Assembly (NCBI GenBank): GCA_913058245.1
Contig: CAJXQJ010000023.1
Location: forward strand, 1-34,301
Direction of reading: 5' to 3'
DNA from: an uncultured Colwellia sp.
GTDB lineage: Bacteria; Pseudomonadota; Gammaproteobacteria; Enterobacterales; Alteromonadaceae
DNA length: 34,301 bases
Part shown: positions 18,703-26,718 of the stretch, one piece after another
Numbering within the stretch: the stretch's first letter is position 1
Layout: every line of letters begins with the position of its first letter
Program-made: the position numbers and the translations under genes
The notes under the pieces: model-generated
What the model was told of the DNA's origin: nothing
The model's input: the letters and a program-made list of their open reading frames with translations, nothing else
The model's database searches: none

Positions 18703-20253
18703 TTAAATGGCTTGAAAGTTATGATCAACCAGCTGAGTCATTAATGCTCTATTAGTTGGTAACTGTGCCAATAATTGTTGAGTAATTTTTTGATTTTTTT
18801 GGTTAATGCTATCAGCCATGGCCTGTTGAGAAAACGAGCTAGTGTTATATGCTAGTTGTTGTGAAAACCCCATACCATGTAATACGTATTGATAGCTGTC
18901 TTGCAAGAATGGCTCATAAACATGCGTAAAATCATATTGACTAACAGGATGATATTGCCAGTTTCGCACTTGTTCTTGTAGACGCTCAGGAACGGATGAT
19001 AATACTTTATTTGCCAACCAAAAATCTTCGCTTCGATTAGACAAAAAGTAATGCAGCTTAATGAAATCAATTGTTTTTTCCCATCGATAGGTAAATGATT
19101 CATTAAACTTTTTCTCAACTATCGGCAATAAACTTCGATGGCGAGGAAATTGTTCACACAGCATATTTGCAGAAGCCTCAATAAGAAAAATTGCCGAGGC
19201 TTCTAATGGTTCAACAAAGGCTGCTGATAAACCAATAGCAACACAATTTCGGTGCCAGAATTTTTCTCTATATCCGCAATTCATTTTAATTCGACGTGCA
19301 GATAATTGCTCAGCTTGCGGACCTACATATGCCCTTAGTGTCGCTTCAGCTTCTTCATGACTAATAAAATCTGAGCAATAAACATAGCCGGTGCCACGGC
19401 GATTTGATAATCCAATATCCCATGTCCAACCTGCCGTTTGTGCGGTAGAGATGGTCGCGCTGTTTATATCTTGCTGCTCAGACAAATAAGGCACTTGCAT
19501 GGCAATCGCGTTATCAGTAAATAATGTGTCTTTTATCGATTTGAATTTAATACCGTAGGTTTCACCTAATAAAAGGCATTTAAAACCAGAACAATCAACA
19601 AAAAAATCACCTGGAATAATTCCCGCTTTGTCGGTTTCAACCGCTTGAATATCACCTTGTTCATTGACATTTACTTTAGTGACATTCGCGCTGATATATT
19701 TAACACCGAACTTACGACAAGAAAGCTCTTTTAAAAAGTCAGCAAACATACCTGCATCAAGATGGTAAGCGTAATTTACTAGGCCTTCATATGCTCGATT
19801 CGTCATACTCTTAGGTGCTAGACCTTGCTGACAAATAGCAGCCTGAGGGCTTATAAAGTCTGCATAAGTTTGACTTTTATCTGACATTGACCAGTACGGA
19901 CTCAGGTTAAATTCTTCAGCGCTGACAATGCCACTAAATAAATGGTAATAATGATTTTGCTTATTAGAGGTCGGCGTTTCTTTCCAATTAACAAACTTAG
20001 TTGCTTGTTTAAATGACGCAAAACAAAATCGCATAAATTCACTTTCATCAATTTCCAACTCCGCTAGTGTTTTTCGCATAGTTGGCCATGTACCTTCACC
20101 GACACCTATGGTTGGGATATCTGGAGATTCAATTAAAGTCACTTGTACGGCATTATCAGCAGCGCTATTAAGGTTTTTTGCCAGCTTTGCTGCAGTTAAC
20201 CAACCTGCGGTTCCACCACCAACAATAACAACTTGATCGATATTATTATTCAT
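18703..20253 (-). CDS. Flavin-dependent tryptophan-halogenase-family protein (copy 1, downstream)
   Basis: 516 residues. The FAD-binding GGGTAGW is at 12-18, GVGEGTWP at 50-57, FKQATKFVNW at 81-90 with Lys82 matching catalytic Lys79 of PrnA, YYHLF at 102-106, WTWDIG at 276-281 (classical WxWxIP), and FVEPLEASA at 346-354, the segment that holds the PrnA active-site Glu. These halogenases use FADH2, O2 and halide to form HOCl or HOBr, which reacts through the Lys. The substrate is unknown: the WxWxIP Pro is replaced by Gly, and relatives near TonB-receptor genes (for example BrvH) are not proven tryptophan enzymes. It starts 9 nt after the other copy with AGAGGT as its ribosome site. Confidence 0.88.
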   Translation of the reverse strand: MNNNIDQVVIVGGGTAGWLTAAKLAKNLNSAADNAVQVTLIESPDIPTIGVGEGTWPTMRKTLAELEIDESEFMRFCFASFKQATKFVNWKETPTSNKQNHYYHLFSGIVSAEEFNLSPYWSMSDKSQTYADFISPQAAICQQGLAPKSMTNRAYEGLVNYAYHLDAGMFADFLKELSCRKFGVKYISANVTKVNVNEQGDIQAVETDKAGIIPGDFFVDCSGFKCLLLGETYGIKFKSIKDTLFTDNAIAMQVPYLSEQQDINSATISTAQTAGWTWDIGLSNRRGTGYVYCSDFISHEEAEATLRAYVGPQAEQLSARRIKMNCGYREKFWHRNCVAIGLSAAFVEPLEASAIFLIEASANMLCEQFPRHRSLLPIVEKKFNESFTYRWEKTIDFIKLHYFLSNRSEDFWLANKVLSSVPERLQEQVRNWQYHPVSQYDFTHVYEPFLQDSYQYVLHGMGFSQQLAYNTSSFSQQAMADSINQKNQKITQQLLAQLPTNRALMTQLVDHNFQAI

Positions 20254-20262
20254 CTAATACCT

Positions 20263-21834
20263 CTAAACCTTATTAAATCCATACTGTAAAACTTGCTCAA
20301 TCAGCTGTCTTTGTTCTGGCAATTTTTCAATTAACATACTGCTCGCACCATCAATGCGATTGAACATTTCTTGAGCTTTAGCAACATCAGGATATGATGA
20401 GGCGTTGTAAGCAATGTCAGTATTAAAATTCATACCATATAAAACATATAAATAACTGTCTAAATTAAAGGGCTCCCAAGCATTATCAAAGTCATATTTT
20501 GTCGGTGGCTGTGTTTTCCAAAAATCTAATCGTGCAGCTAAGTGCTTCGGTATGCTCTTACTGTCACAATTATCGATCCAATACTGACTATCTCGACGCT
20601 GAGACACACAATAATGTAATTTGATGAATTCAACAGTACGTTCCATACGCATGGTGAAATGCTGGTTAAACTTTTCTTCCACGTATAACATTTGGCTTCG
20701 TTTTCGTGGGAATTGTGCGGCTATCATATTGGCTGCGGCATCAAATAAGTATATTGCCGATGCTTCCAATGGCTCAACAAAGCCCGCTGACATGCCGATA
20801 GCAACGCTATTTTTATGCCAAAACTTTTTATGGTAACCATGGTTAAGTTTAATTTTTCTAATAGTTAGATCAGCCGAATAGTCGTCGCCAATATAATCAA
20901 TTAACTGCTGCTTCGCCTGACTTTCATCGATATATTTACTGCTATAAACATGGCCAACTCCACGGCGTTCTTGCAAACCAATATCCCAAATCCAACCCGC
21001 CGTTTGTGCTGTTGCAATGGTATGCGTATTAATAGCTTGTTGATTACTTTTATAAGGTACTTGCACTGCCAAGGCCGTATCATTAAAAATAACATCGCTT
21101 ATGTCCTGCCAATCAATATGGTAGGTTTGCTTTATAATCAAGCCTCTAGCGCCCGAGCAATCAATAAAGAAGTCGGCAGCTATTGTTTGTTCTTCTTTAT
21201 GATCCGTTTCTACTAAGGATATAAATTCATCATCATCTAAAATAACGTTCGTTACGTTAGCACTAACAAAGTTCACACCTAAATTATTAATACAGTGTCG
21301 CTTTAAGAAATCAGCAAATTTATTGGCATTGAGATGATAAGCATATTCTTGAGCAGCACTATACTCTGCCATCACAATTTGCTTAGGTGCTTTACCGGCA
21401 TCACATAAACGTGCTTGAGAAGCGACTGCTCTATCATATGTTTTTCGTGTATCTTTATCCTGCATTAGCCAGTATGGTGCAAGGTTGAAATCGTAGGAAG
21501 AATGGCTAACGGTACTTAACGGATGATAGTAGCTCGCTTGTTTTTTTTCACTTGATGTCGTTGTCCAATTAACAAATTCGGCACCTTGCTTAAAGGTGGC
21601 ATCACATTCGCGAATAAAATCAGTTTCACTAACACCGATTTTACGTAATGTTGATCTCAAGTTTGGCCAAGTACCTTCGCCAACGCCTAGAATGGGAATA
21701 TCAGGAGACTCTACTAACGTAATTTTCACGCCATCTTTAGTTTTGCTATTTAAACTTTTTGCCAAAATAGCCGCACTTAACCAGCCCGCAGTGCCTCCGC
21801 CAATAATGAGAATATGATTATTTTCTGAGGTCAT
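20263..21834 (-). CDS. Flavin-dependent tryptophan-halogenase-family protein (copy 2, upstream)
   Basis: 523 residues and a paralogue of its neighbour: the first 90 residues align without a gap with about 50 identities. GGGTAGW is at 12-18, GVGEGTWP at 50-57, FKQGAEFVNW at 81-90 with Lys82 (PrnA Lys79 equivalent), WIWDIG at 281-286 and FVEPLEASA at 352-360. The HLF of copy 1 is HPL here, so the substrate pocket may differ. No signal peptide is present. It is the first gene of the halogenase-halogenase-SapC block. The region before it (21835-21910) has only a weak promoter candidate (minus-strand TTCCAC-N16-TATAGT) and no NagR-type site. Activity and substrate are unproven. Confidence 0.88.
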   Translation of the reverse strand: MTSENNHILIIGGGTAGWLSAAILAKSLNSKTKDGVKITLVESPDIPILGVGEGTWPNLRSTLRKIGVSETDFIRECDATFKQGAEFVNWTTTSSEKKQASYYHPLSTVSHSSYDFNLAPYWLMQDKDTRKTYDRAVASQARLCDAGKAPKQIVMAEYSAAQEYAYHLNANKFADFLKRHCINNLGVNFVSANVTNVILDDDEFISLVETDHKEEQTIAADFFIDCSGARGLIIKQTYHIDWQDISDVIFNDTALAVQVPYKSNQQAINTHTIATAQTAGWIWDIGLQERRGVGHVYSSKYIDESQAKQQLIDYIGDDYSADLTIRKIKLNHGYHKKFWHKNSVAIGMSAGFVEPLEASAIYLFDAAANMIAAQFPRKRSQMLYVEEKFNQHFTMRMERTVEFIKLHYCVSQRRDSQYWIDNCDSKSIPKHLAARLDFWKTQPPTKYDFDNAWEPFNLDSYLYVLYGMNFNTDIAYNASSYPDVAKAQEMFNRIDGASSMLIEKLPEQRQLIEQVLQYGFNKV

Positions 21835-21910
21835 GATAATTTTCCATATAGCAGTTAATCATGCGATTACTATAACGCGATAATTCAACAGTGGAACGAA
21901 TTAGATTGGA

Positions 21911-21957
21911 AATAAAAAATAAACTTGAAAGGGAGGGAGAGCTACCCTTTCAAGTTT
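21911..21957 (-). terminator. Terminator-like hairpin between the TonB-dependent receptor and the halogenases
   Basis: A 13-bp perfect stem (AAACTTGAAAGGG with CCCTTTCAAGTTT) has an 11-nt loop. On the minus strand it is followed by ATTTTTTATTT. It starts 12 nt beyond the receptor stop and should end, or strongly reduce, transcription into the halogenase genes. Confidence 0.8.
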
Positions 21958-21968
21958 AACATTACGAC

Positions 21969-24527
21969 TTATAAACGATACGATACTTTCAAGAATACAT
22001 TACGGCCATTATCTGCCGCTAAACGCATTGCGGTGTAACCTTCACCAAATCGTTGCGTTGTTGTTTCATTGAATAAGTTTGTACCTTCAATGCTTACATC
22101 TAAGTTTTCAGTGGCATGCCATGTGGCATTCATATCGAAAATTCCGTAAGAATCCCAGTTAGTGTTACCACCAATACCTGTCGAAGGTGAAATAAAGCTA
22201 TCACGGTAGGTATATGCTGCACGTGCTGAAAACATGTCATTTTCAAAGTAAGCACTTAAGTTATAACTAAGTTTTGACAGGCCTGATAGTGGCTTCTCAA
22301 CGATAGCATCATTTTCTTCTTGTAAACCAAAACCTTCAGTGTAGGTTACGTTTGCAGACCAACCAAACTCACCCATTTGTTGTTGGTATTGAGCTTCGAT
22401 GCCTTGTAGTTCACCACCAAGACCTTGACCTGGTTCACTTACAATGTAGGTAGTACCATTCGCTTGTATTCTGCTTTCATTGGCGCCAGGAACAATAAAT
22501 GAGCGTATATCTTTGCTAAACAAGGTTGCAGATAGCAAAGACTCTTCATTAAAGTACCACTCTAAACCAATATCAGCTTGCGTTGCACGGTATGGGTCAA
22601 GCTTAATACTACCACGAGTAATATTGATTGATGCTGCACCTGAATTAGAAGATGGAATATTTGCTGCAGGGTTTAAGAAAGTGTAATTAGGACGACTTAT
22701 TACCTTAGCTGCCGACATACGCAAAATGACATTTTCCGATAAATTTAAAGCTAAATTAAAGCTAGGTAACCAGTCGCTATAGTCACTTTTTTCTGTTTCA
22801 ATCTTTGAGGTATCGATATAGCCATAATAATCAGCCGATGTATCAGTCGCAACATAACGTAAACCTAAGTTACCTCGATAATCATCACCACTAAAGTCAC
22901 CCTGCACATACATGGCAAAAATATCTTCTTTAATAACACCATAGCTTGATGTATTTAAGCTTTCACCCGTTTTATGTGCATTATAATGAGCACGTAGTTT
23001 TTCGCCACTAACTCGCGCAATTTGGGTAGGAGACCCAGCCAATAAGCCAACACCAGAGTGGTTAAAGTGGCCGTCAGCAAATGTCGCCTTAGTAATTCCC
23101 GTGGTTAAACTATCATCAAATGTCCAAGTATTTGAGTAGCTGGTAAATTCATGATCGCGTAATTTAACACCGGTTTTTAAATTAGAAACAGGGCCCCAAT
23201 CAACTTCAAAGTCAAAGTCAACTTGAGCGAAAGTCTCTTCATCTTTACGGAACCCCGCAGTAACAGCACCGTTATTCAGAATATACTCCGAATGGTCGCT
23301 AGCATCGGTGCCATTTGGCGACAATAACATTGCGTCGCTTCCTGTCATATCGAAATCAATTGAAAGATCACTATTACTTGATACCCAGCCTGCATTATAG
23401 TTTCCGCCATCACCACCTGTTGCTTCAGTAGTACCTATTTTGGCGTTGACTGTATAAGCATCGGCACTATATTCAATTTCATAGGCTAATACTTCTGTAT
23501 CCATTTTTGCATTACGAGTGTTTTGATCATCAAACGGAGCGCCAGCATAATTACCATTTAGAGCAAAACCATTTGTTGGAGAAAACTGGGTCGCACCAGT
23601 CACGTTTGCATTGAAACCGTCAGGATCTGTACCTGCTATTATCAAATAGTTTTGGTTACTGTTAGCGGCATCCAAATCAACATGAAAGTAATGTAGGTTC
23701 ATTGATAATTGATCAGACGGGGAATATTCTAACGTTAGGTCAATTGCGTCACGTTCACGTGTTTGTGCAAATTCCGCAATACCTGCACCAGCCCAACCAT
23801 CATCCATATAATTTTCAGCTTTATGAGCACGGCCGATAGTCTCTAATGTTGAAAAAGCAGCTAAAATACCAAAGTTTTCATCATTGTTTTTCCAGCTATA
23901 CATACCAGTAAAGCCTTGACCATTCTCATCTGCAATACTGTTATCTTGATATTCAGCTGATAAGAATAATGTATTGGCATCTAAATTAAGAGGCTTTCGT
24001 GTACGTACGATTACAGTACCACCAACGCCACCTTCATCTAAAGTTGCTGTTGGTGATTTATAAACATCAACTCCGGCAACTAATTCTGGTGGTAATAAAT
24101 CCATATCAAATGAGCGTTTTGCTGCTTGTTGTGAAAACCAGCCTGTAGAAGCGACATAGTTACCATTCATACTAACCTGAGTTAGCTCAGAGTTTGTGCC
24201 TCGAATTGAAACATCACCACCTTCACCAGCAAAGCTTCTTACAATCGATACACCAGGAATACGTTGCAAAGATTCAGCAATATTGCGGTCTGGGAACTTA
24301 CCGATGTCTTCAGCTGAAATAGAATCTACAACTGCATCAGCAAAACGCTTTTGATTGAGCGCCTCTTTGAGTGAACCGCGAATACCTGTAACTTGAATTC
24401 GTTCTACTTCTTTTTCGGCATTAGCAGCATTTTCTTCTGCAGCCATTGCAAATGGTGAGGCACCACCTGCAAGGATCATAGCGATACTGCTTGCTAATAC
24501 GCCTTTTTTAAATGTTTTAGATGACAT
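21969..24527 (-). CDS. TonB-dependent outer-membrane receptor, probably for GlcNAc oligosaccharides
   Basis: Energised outer-membrane transporter. From the ATG at 24527 it has 852 residues. A GTG 18 nt further upstream would add six residues, but AGGGA lies 10 nt before this ATG. The signal peptide covers residues 1-29 (AMA|A), the TonB-box-like ERIQVTG lies near 43-49, the plug is at about 55-170 (IGKFPDRNIAESLQRIPGV, VSIRG, GVDVYKSPTATL, GGVGGTV), and the rest is a beta barrel with many aromatic-rich strands. The last residue is Leu (VSYRL), not the usual Phe. Placement in the nag locus and two NagR-type operators upstream point to a chitooligosaccharide or GlcNAc ligand; that is inference. 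Confidence 0.9.
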   Translation of the reverse strand: MSSKTFKKGVLASSIAMILAGGASPFAMAAEENAANAEKEVERIQVTGIRGSLKEALNQKRFADAVVDSISAEDIGKFPDRNIAESLQRIPGVSIVRSFAGEGGDVSIRGTNSELTQVSMNGNYVASTGWFSQQAAKRSFDMDLLPPELVAGVDVYKSPTATLDEGGVGGTVIVRTRKPLNLDANTLFLSAEYQDNSIADENGQGFTGMYSWKNNDENFGILAAFSTLETIGRAHKAENYMDDGWAGAGIAEFAQTRERDAIDLTLEYSPSDQLSMNLHYFHVDLDAANSNQNYLIIAGTDPDGFNANVTGATQFSPTNGFALNGNYAGAPFDDQNTRNAKMDTEVLAYEIEYSADAYTVNAKIGTTEATGGDGGNYNAGWVSSNSDLSIDFDMTGSDAMLLSPNGTDASDHSEYILNNGAVTAGFRKDEETFAQVDFDFEVDWGPVSNLKTGVKLRDHEFTSYSNTWTFDDSLTTGITKATFADGHFNHSGVGLLAGSPTQIARVSGEKLRAHYNAHKTGESLNTSSYGVIKEDIFAMYVQGDFSGDDYRGNLGLRYVATDTSADYYGYIDTSKIETEKSDYSDWLPSFNLALNLSENVILRMSAAKVISRPNYTFLNPAANIPSSNSGAASINITRGSIKLDPYRATQADIGLEWYFNEESLLSATLFSKDIRSFIVPGANESRIQANGTTYIVSEPGQGLGGELQGIEAQYQQQMGEFGWSANVTYTEGFGLQEENDAIVEKPLSGLSKLSYNLSAYFENDMFSARAAYTYRDSFISPSTGIGGNTNWDSYGIFDMNATWHATENLDVSIEGTNLFNETTTQRFGEGYTAMRLAADNGRNVFLKVSYRL

Positions 24528-24580
24528 CGACTTTCCCTTACACACGTTTTATATAGTAGTTATTTTGTATAACCTTATTG

Positions 24581-24596
24581 AAGACAGCGCTGTCTT
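24581..24596. promoter_or_regulatory. NagR-type operator, receptor-proximal copy
   Basis: AAGACAGCGCTGTCTT is a perfect 16-bp palindrome. Compared with the other sites, the T of TGACA is A. It lies 54 bp before the receptor start and 9 bp upstream of a -10-like TATACA, so bound repressor would cover the spacer and -35 region. Confidence 0.75.
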
Positions 24597-24602
24597 TAAT
24601 TC

Positions 24603-24618
24603 ATGACAGCGTTGTCAT
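24603..24618. promoter_or_regulatory. NagR-type operator, receptor-distal copy
   Basis: ATGACAGCGTTGTCAT is identical in its core to the nagK site. Its centre is 22 bp from the neighbouring operator, about two helical turns, so two repressor dimers could sit on the same face of the DNA. Confidence 0.78.
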
Positions 24619-24816
24619 TAACTAACTAAAACCTTACACAATAATTATCATTTTGGCTACACTTGATTACAAATTAATCTATTGAATTAAACTAAGTCAT
24701 TGAATTTATAAAATTTAAAGTTTAAAGAACCTTATATCTGTGGGCCAATAAAATTATTAAAAATTAATTATTATTCATTTATTCTGAATAAAGCATTAAA
24801 TATATATATAAAACTG

Positions 24817-24844
24817 AATAAAAAAGGAGACCATAAGCCTCCTT
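24817..24844 (-). terminator. Terminator after pgi
   Basis: On the minus strand, AAGGAG pairs with CTCCTT around a 9-nt loop and is followed by a T-rich tail (TTTTTTATTC). It begins about 20 nt beyond the pgi stop. The stem is short (6 bp), so efficiency may be modest. Confidence 0.65.
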
Positions 24845-24863
24845 CTGTACAACAATTTTTATA

Positions 24864-26504
24864 TTACTGGGCTGCTAAATAATAATTCATCAACTGCCTG
24901 GTAGAGCAATCATGGTTATTTGAGAGTTTATGGCTTTCCAATTCTTGTTGAATATTTGCTGCTAAACCTTTACCCAATTCGACCCCCCATTGATCAAAAG
25001 AGCATATTTGTAGAATGATCCCTTGGACAAATATTTTCTGTTCATACAACGCAATTAGTTGACCTAAATTATGCGGGTCAATACGTTTGAGTAACAAAGT
25101 ATTAGTAGGTCGATTGCCTTTATGAACCTTGTGTGGTGCGACTTTGTTAATATAGTCGGCCGTCCGACCTTTTGCCCTCAAGTCTTCACGTACTTGCTGT
25201 TCATCAACCCCTGTCATTAACGCTTGAGTTTGCGCAAAAAAATTTGCCATTAAGGTTTCGTGATGACCTTTAACCGGTGTAACACTTGCCACGGAGCCGA
25301 TAAAATCAGCTGGTACAATGTTATTGCTTTGATGTAAATATTGATAAAAAGCATGCTGACCATTAATACCCAACTCTCCCCAAATAGACGGCACTGTTGG
25401 GTAATCAATCTCTTCGCCGTCCCAAGTAACAGATTTACCATTACTTTCCATTTCGGCTTGCTGCAAGTAAGCGGCGAGCATATGCAGCGTTTGATCATAT
25501 GGTAAAATGGCCTGAGATTTCGCACCCAAAAATGTTGTATTCCAAACACTGACCAATGCCATTATTACTGGCATATTATTTTCTAAGGGGGCGTCACGAA
25601 AGTGTTTATCCATCGCCTTTGCACCAGCCAATAATTGCTTAAACTTATCAAAGCCTAAATCTAAGGCAATCGCTAATCCTATTGCCGACCACAGAGAAAA
25701 ACGGCCGCCTACCCAATCCCACATATCGAAGATATTATCCTCCTGAATACCAAAAGACATCGCATTAACTGGATTTGCGGTAACAGCAACAAAGTGTTTC
25801 GCAACAGCTTTATCATCAAATGATGCGGCCGTTAACCAATTTATCGCGGTTTTAGCATTTGTCATTGTCTCAGTGGTGGTAAAGGTTTTACTGGAAACAA
25901 TAAACAACACTTTCTCGGGTTCAAGTGGCCTAAGAATATCGGCAATTTGCGCACCGTCCACATTGGAGACATAGTGAACTTTCACGCAATCATCACTATA
26001 TTGCTTGAGTGCTTCTGTCACCATTTGCGGCCCTAGATTTGAACCGCCAACACCAATATTAACAATATTGGTAATACGCTTTCCTGAATACCCTAACCAA
26101 TGCCCTTGCCTGACTTTGCCGACAAAAGCCGACATTTTATCTAATTGCTGATTTACCTGCTGATGAATGTTTTCACCATCTACCGTTAGCTGTTCATCAA
26201 CAGAGCCTCTTAATGCTGAGTGCAGTACAGCCCTATCTTCGGTTTTGTTAATTTTTTCACCGTTGAACATTTTTTCACGCCAAGCTTCTAAGTCACACTC
26301 CTTTGCTAACTGCAGCAAACTTTGCTTGGTTTCACTGTTGATTAGGTTTTTTGAATAATCGAGCAACATGTTTGGCAACTCAATAGAAAATTTTTCATAA
26401 CGATTCTTATCTGTACTAAATAAATCATTCATGTGCTGCGACTTCATTTCTTGTGCATGACTAACTAGCTTTTTCCAGCTAGGTAGTAATTGACGACTAG
26501 ACAT
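24864..26504 (-). CDS. pgi: Glucose-6-phosphate isomerase Pgi
   Basis: Interconverts fructose-6-P and glucose-6-P in the cytosol. It takes the NagB product into the pentose-phosphate, Entner-Doudoroff or storage pathways. The product has 546 residues from Met at 26504 (E. coli 549). An ATG at 26510 is also in frame, but GAGG sits only 1 nt before it and 7 nt before 26504, so the second is preferred. Family marks are NIGVGGSNLGP (~150), SKTFTT, WDWVGGRFSLWSAIGL (~263-278), GELGINGQHAFYQYLHQ with the catalytic Glu/His region (~380-396), and a Lys-rich GxxLxxxxE signature near the C terminus. An operator-overlapped promoter precedes it. It diverges from nagR. Confidence 0.97.
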   Translation of the reverse strand: MSSRQLLPSWKKLVSHAQEMKSQHMNDLFSTDKNRYEKFSIELPNMLLDYSKNLINSETKQSLLQLAKECDLEAWREKMFNGEKINKTEDRAVLHSALRGSVDEQLTVDGENIHQQVNQQLDKMSAFVGKVRQGHWLGYSGKRITNIVNIGVGGSNLGPQMVTEALKQYSDDCVKVHYVSNVDGAQIADILRPLEPEKVLFIVSSKTFTTTETMTNAKTAINWLTAASFDDKAVAKHFVAVTANPVNAMSFGIQEDNIFDMWDWVGGRFSLWSAIGLAIALDLGFDKFKQLLAGAKAMDKHFRDAPLENNMPVIMALVSVWNTTFLGAKSQAILPYDQTLHMLAAYLQQAEMESNGKSVTWDGEEIDYPTVPSIWGELGINGQHAFYQYLHQSNNIVPADFIGSVASVTPVKGHHETLMANFFAQTQALMTGVDEQQVREDLRAKGRTADYINKVAPHKVHKGNRPTNTLLLKRIDPHNLGQLIALYEQKIFVQGIILQICSFDQWGVELGKGLAANIQQELESHKLSNNHDCSTRQLMNYYLAAQ

Positions 26505-26544
26505 TTTCATTCCTCAAACAGTTATACAGTGACTTAATATCAGC

Positions 26545-26573
26545 ACTTTATTAATAAATGACAGCGCTGTCAA
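26545..26573 (-). promoter_or_regulatory. Predicted sigma-70 promoter of pgi
   Basis: On the minus strand, a perfect -35 TTGACA (plus 26568-26573) is followed, after exactly 17 bp, by TAAAGT (plus 26545-26550; 4 of 6 matches). The -35 lies inside the NagR-type palindrome, so repressor binding should exclude RNA polymerase. The expected start is near 26538, giving a leader of about 35 nt. Confidence 0.65.
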
Positions 26574-26584
26574 TTATTAATAAA
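26547..26584. promoter_or_regulatory. Extended NagR-type operator between pgi and nagR
   Basis: The core ATGACAGCGCTGTCA is flanked by matching AT-rich arms, so the palindrome extends to 38 bp (two 19-bp arms) with a single mismatched pair (26558/26573). It sits 43-80 bp before the pgi start and 135 bp before nagR, and could serve both promoters. Confidence 0.8.
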
Positions 26585-26718
26585 TGAATCTAAAAAAATT
26601 ATATTTTTGTATTGAGGTAAGAAAAATTTAATATTTAAGGTTGCTGACTGCCAATAGAAACAATACCCTTAGGCACAATAGTGATTTTCAGAAATAATAA
26701 TTAAGGCGTTAACTTCGA

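Larger units (their letters stand above)
24528..24863. other. Intergenic region between the receptor and pgi
   Basis: 336 bases without a gene, very AT-rich (including a TATATATATATA run at about 24800-24810). It holds the receptor leader and ribosome site, a -10-like TATACA on the minus strand (plus 24566-24571), two NagR-type operators (24581-24618) and, at its far end, the pgi terminator. Nothing else is recognisable in 24625-24815. Confidence 0.6.

Noticed and set aside
24800..24811. Alternating TA run
   Set aside because: Short, simple-sequence stretch in an AT-rich gap. It does not recur and has no associated gene or repeat structure.
17904..26718. Mobile-element or phage origin of the halogenase/GlcNAc locus
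   Set aside because: No integrase, transposase, tRNA, terminal repeat or obvious base-composition break was seen at the edges, so transfer cannot be claimed from this sequence.
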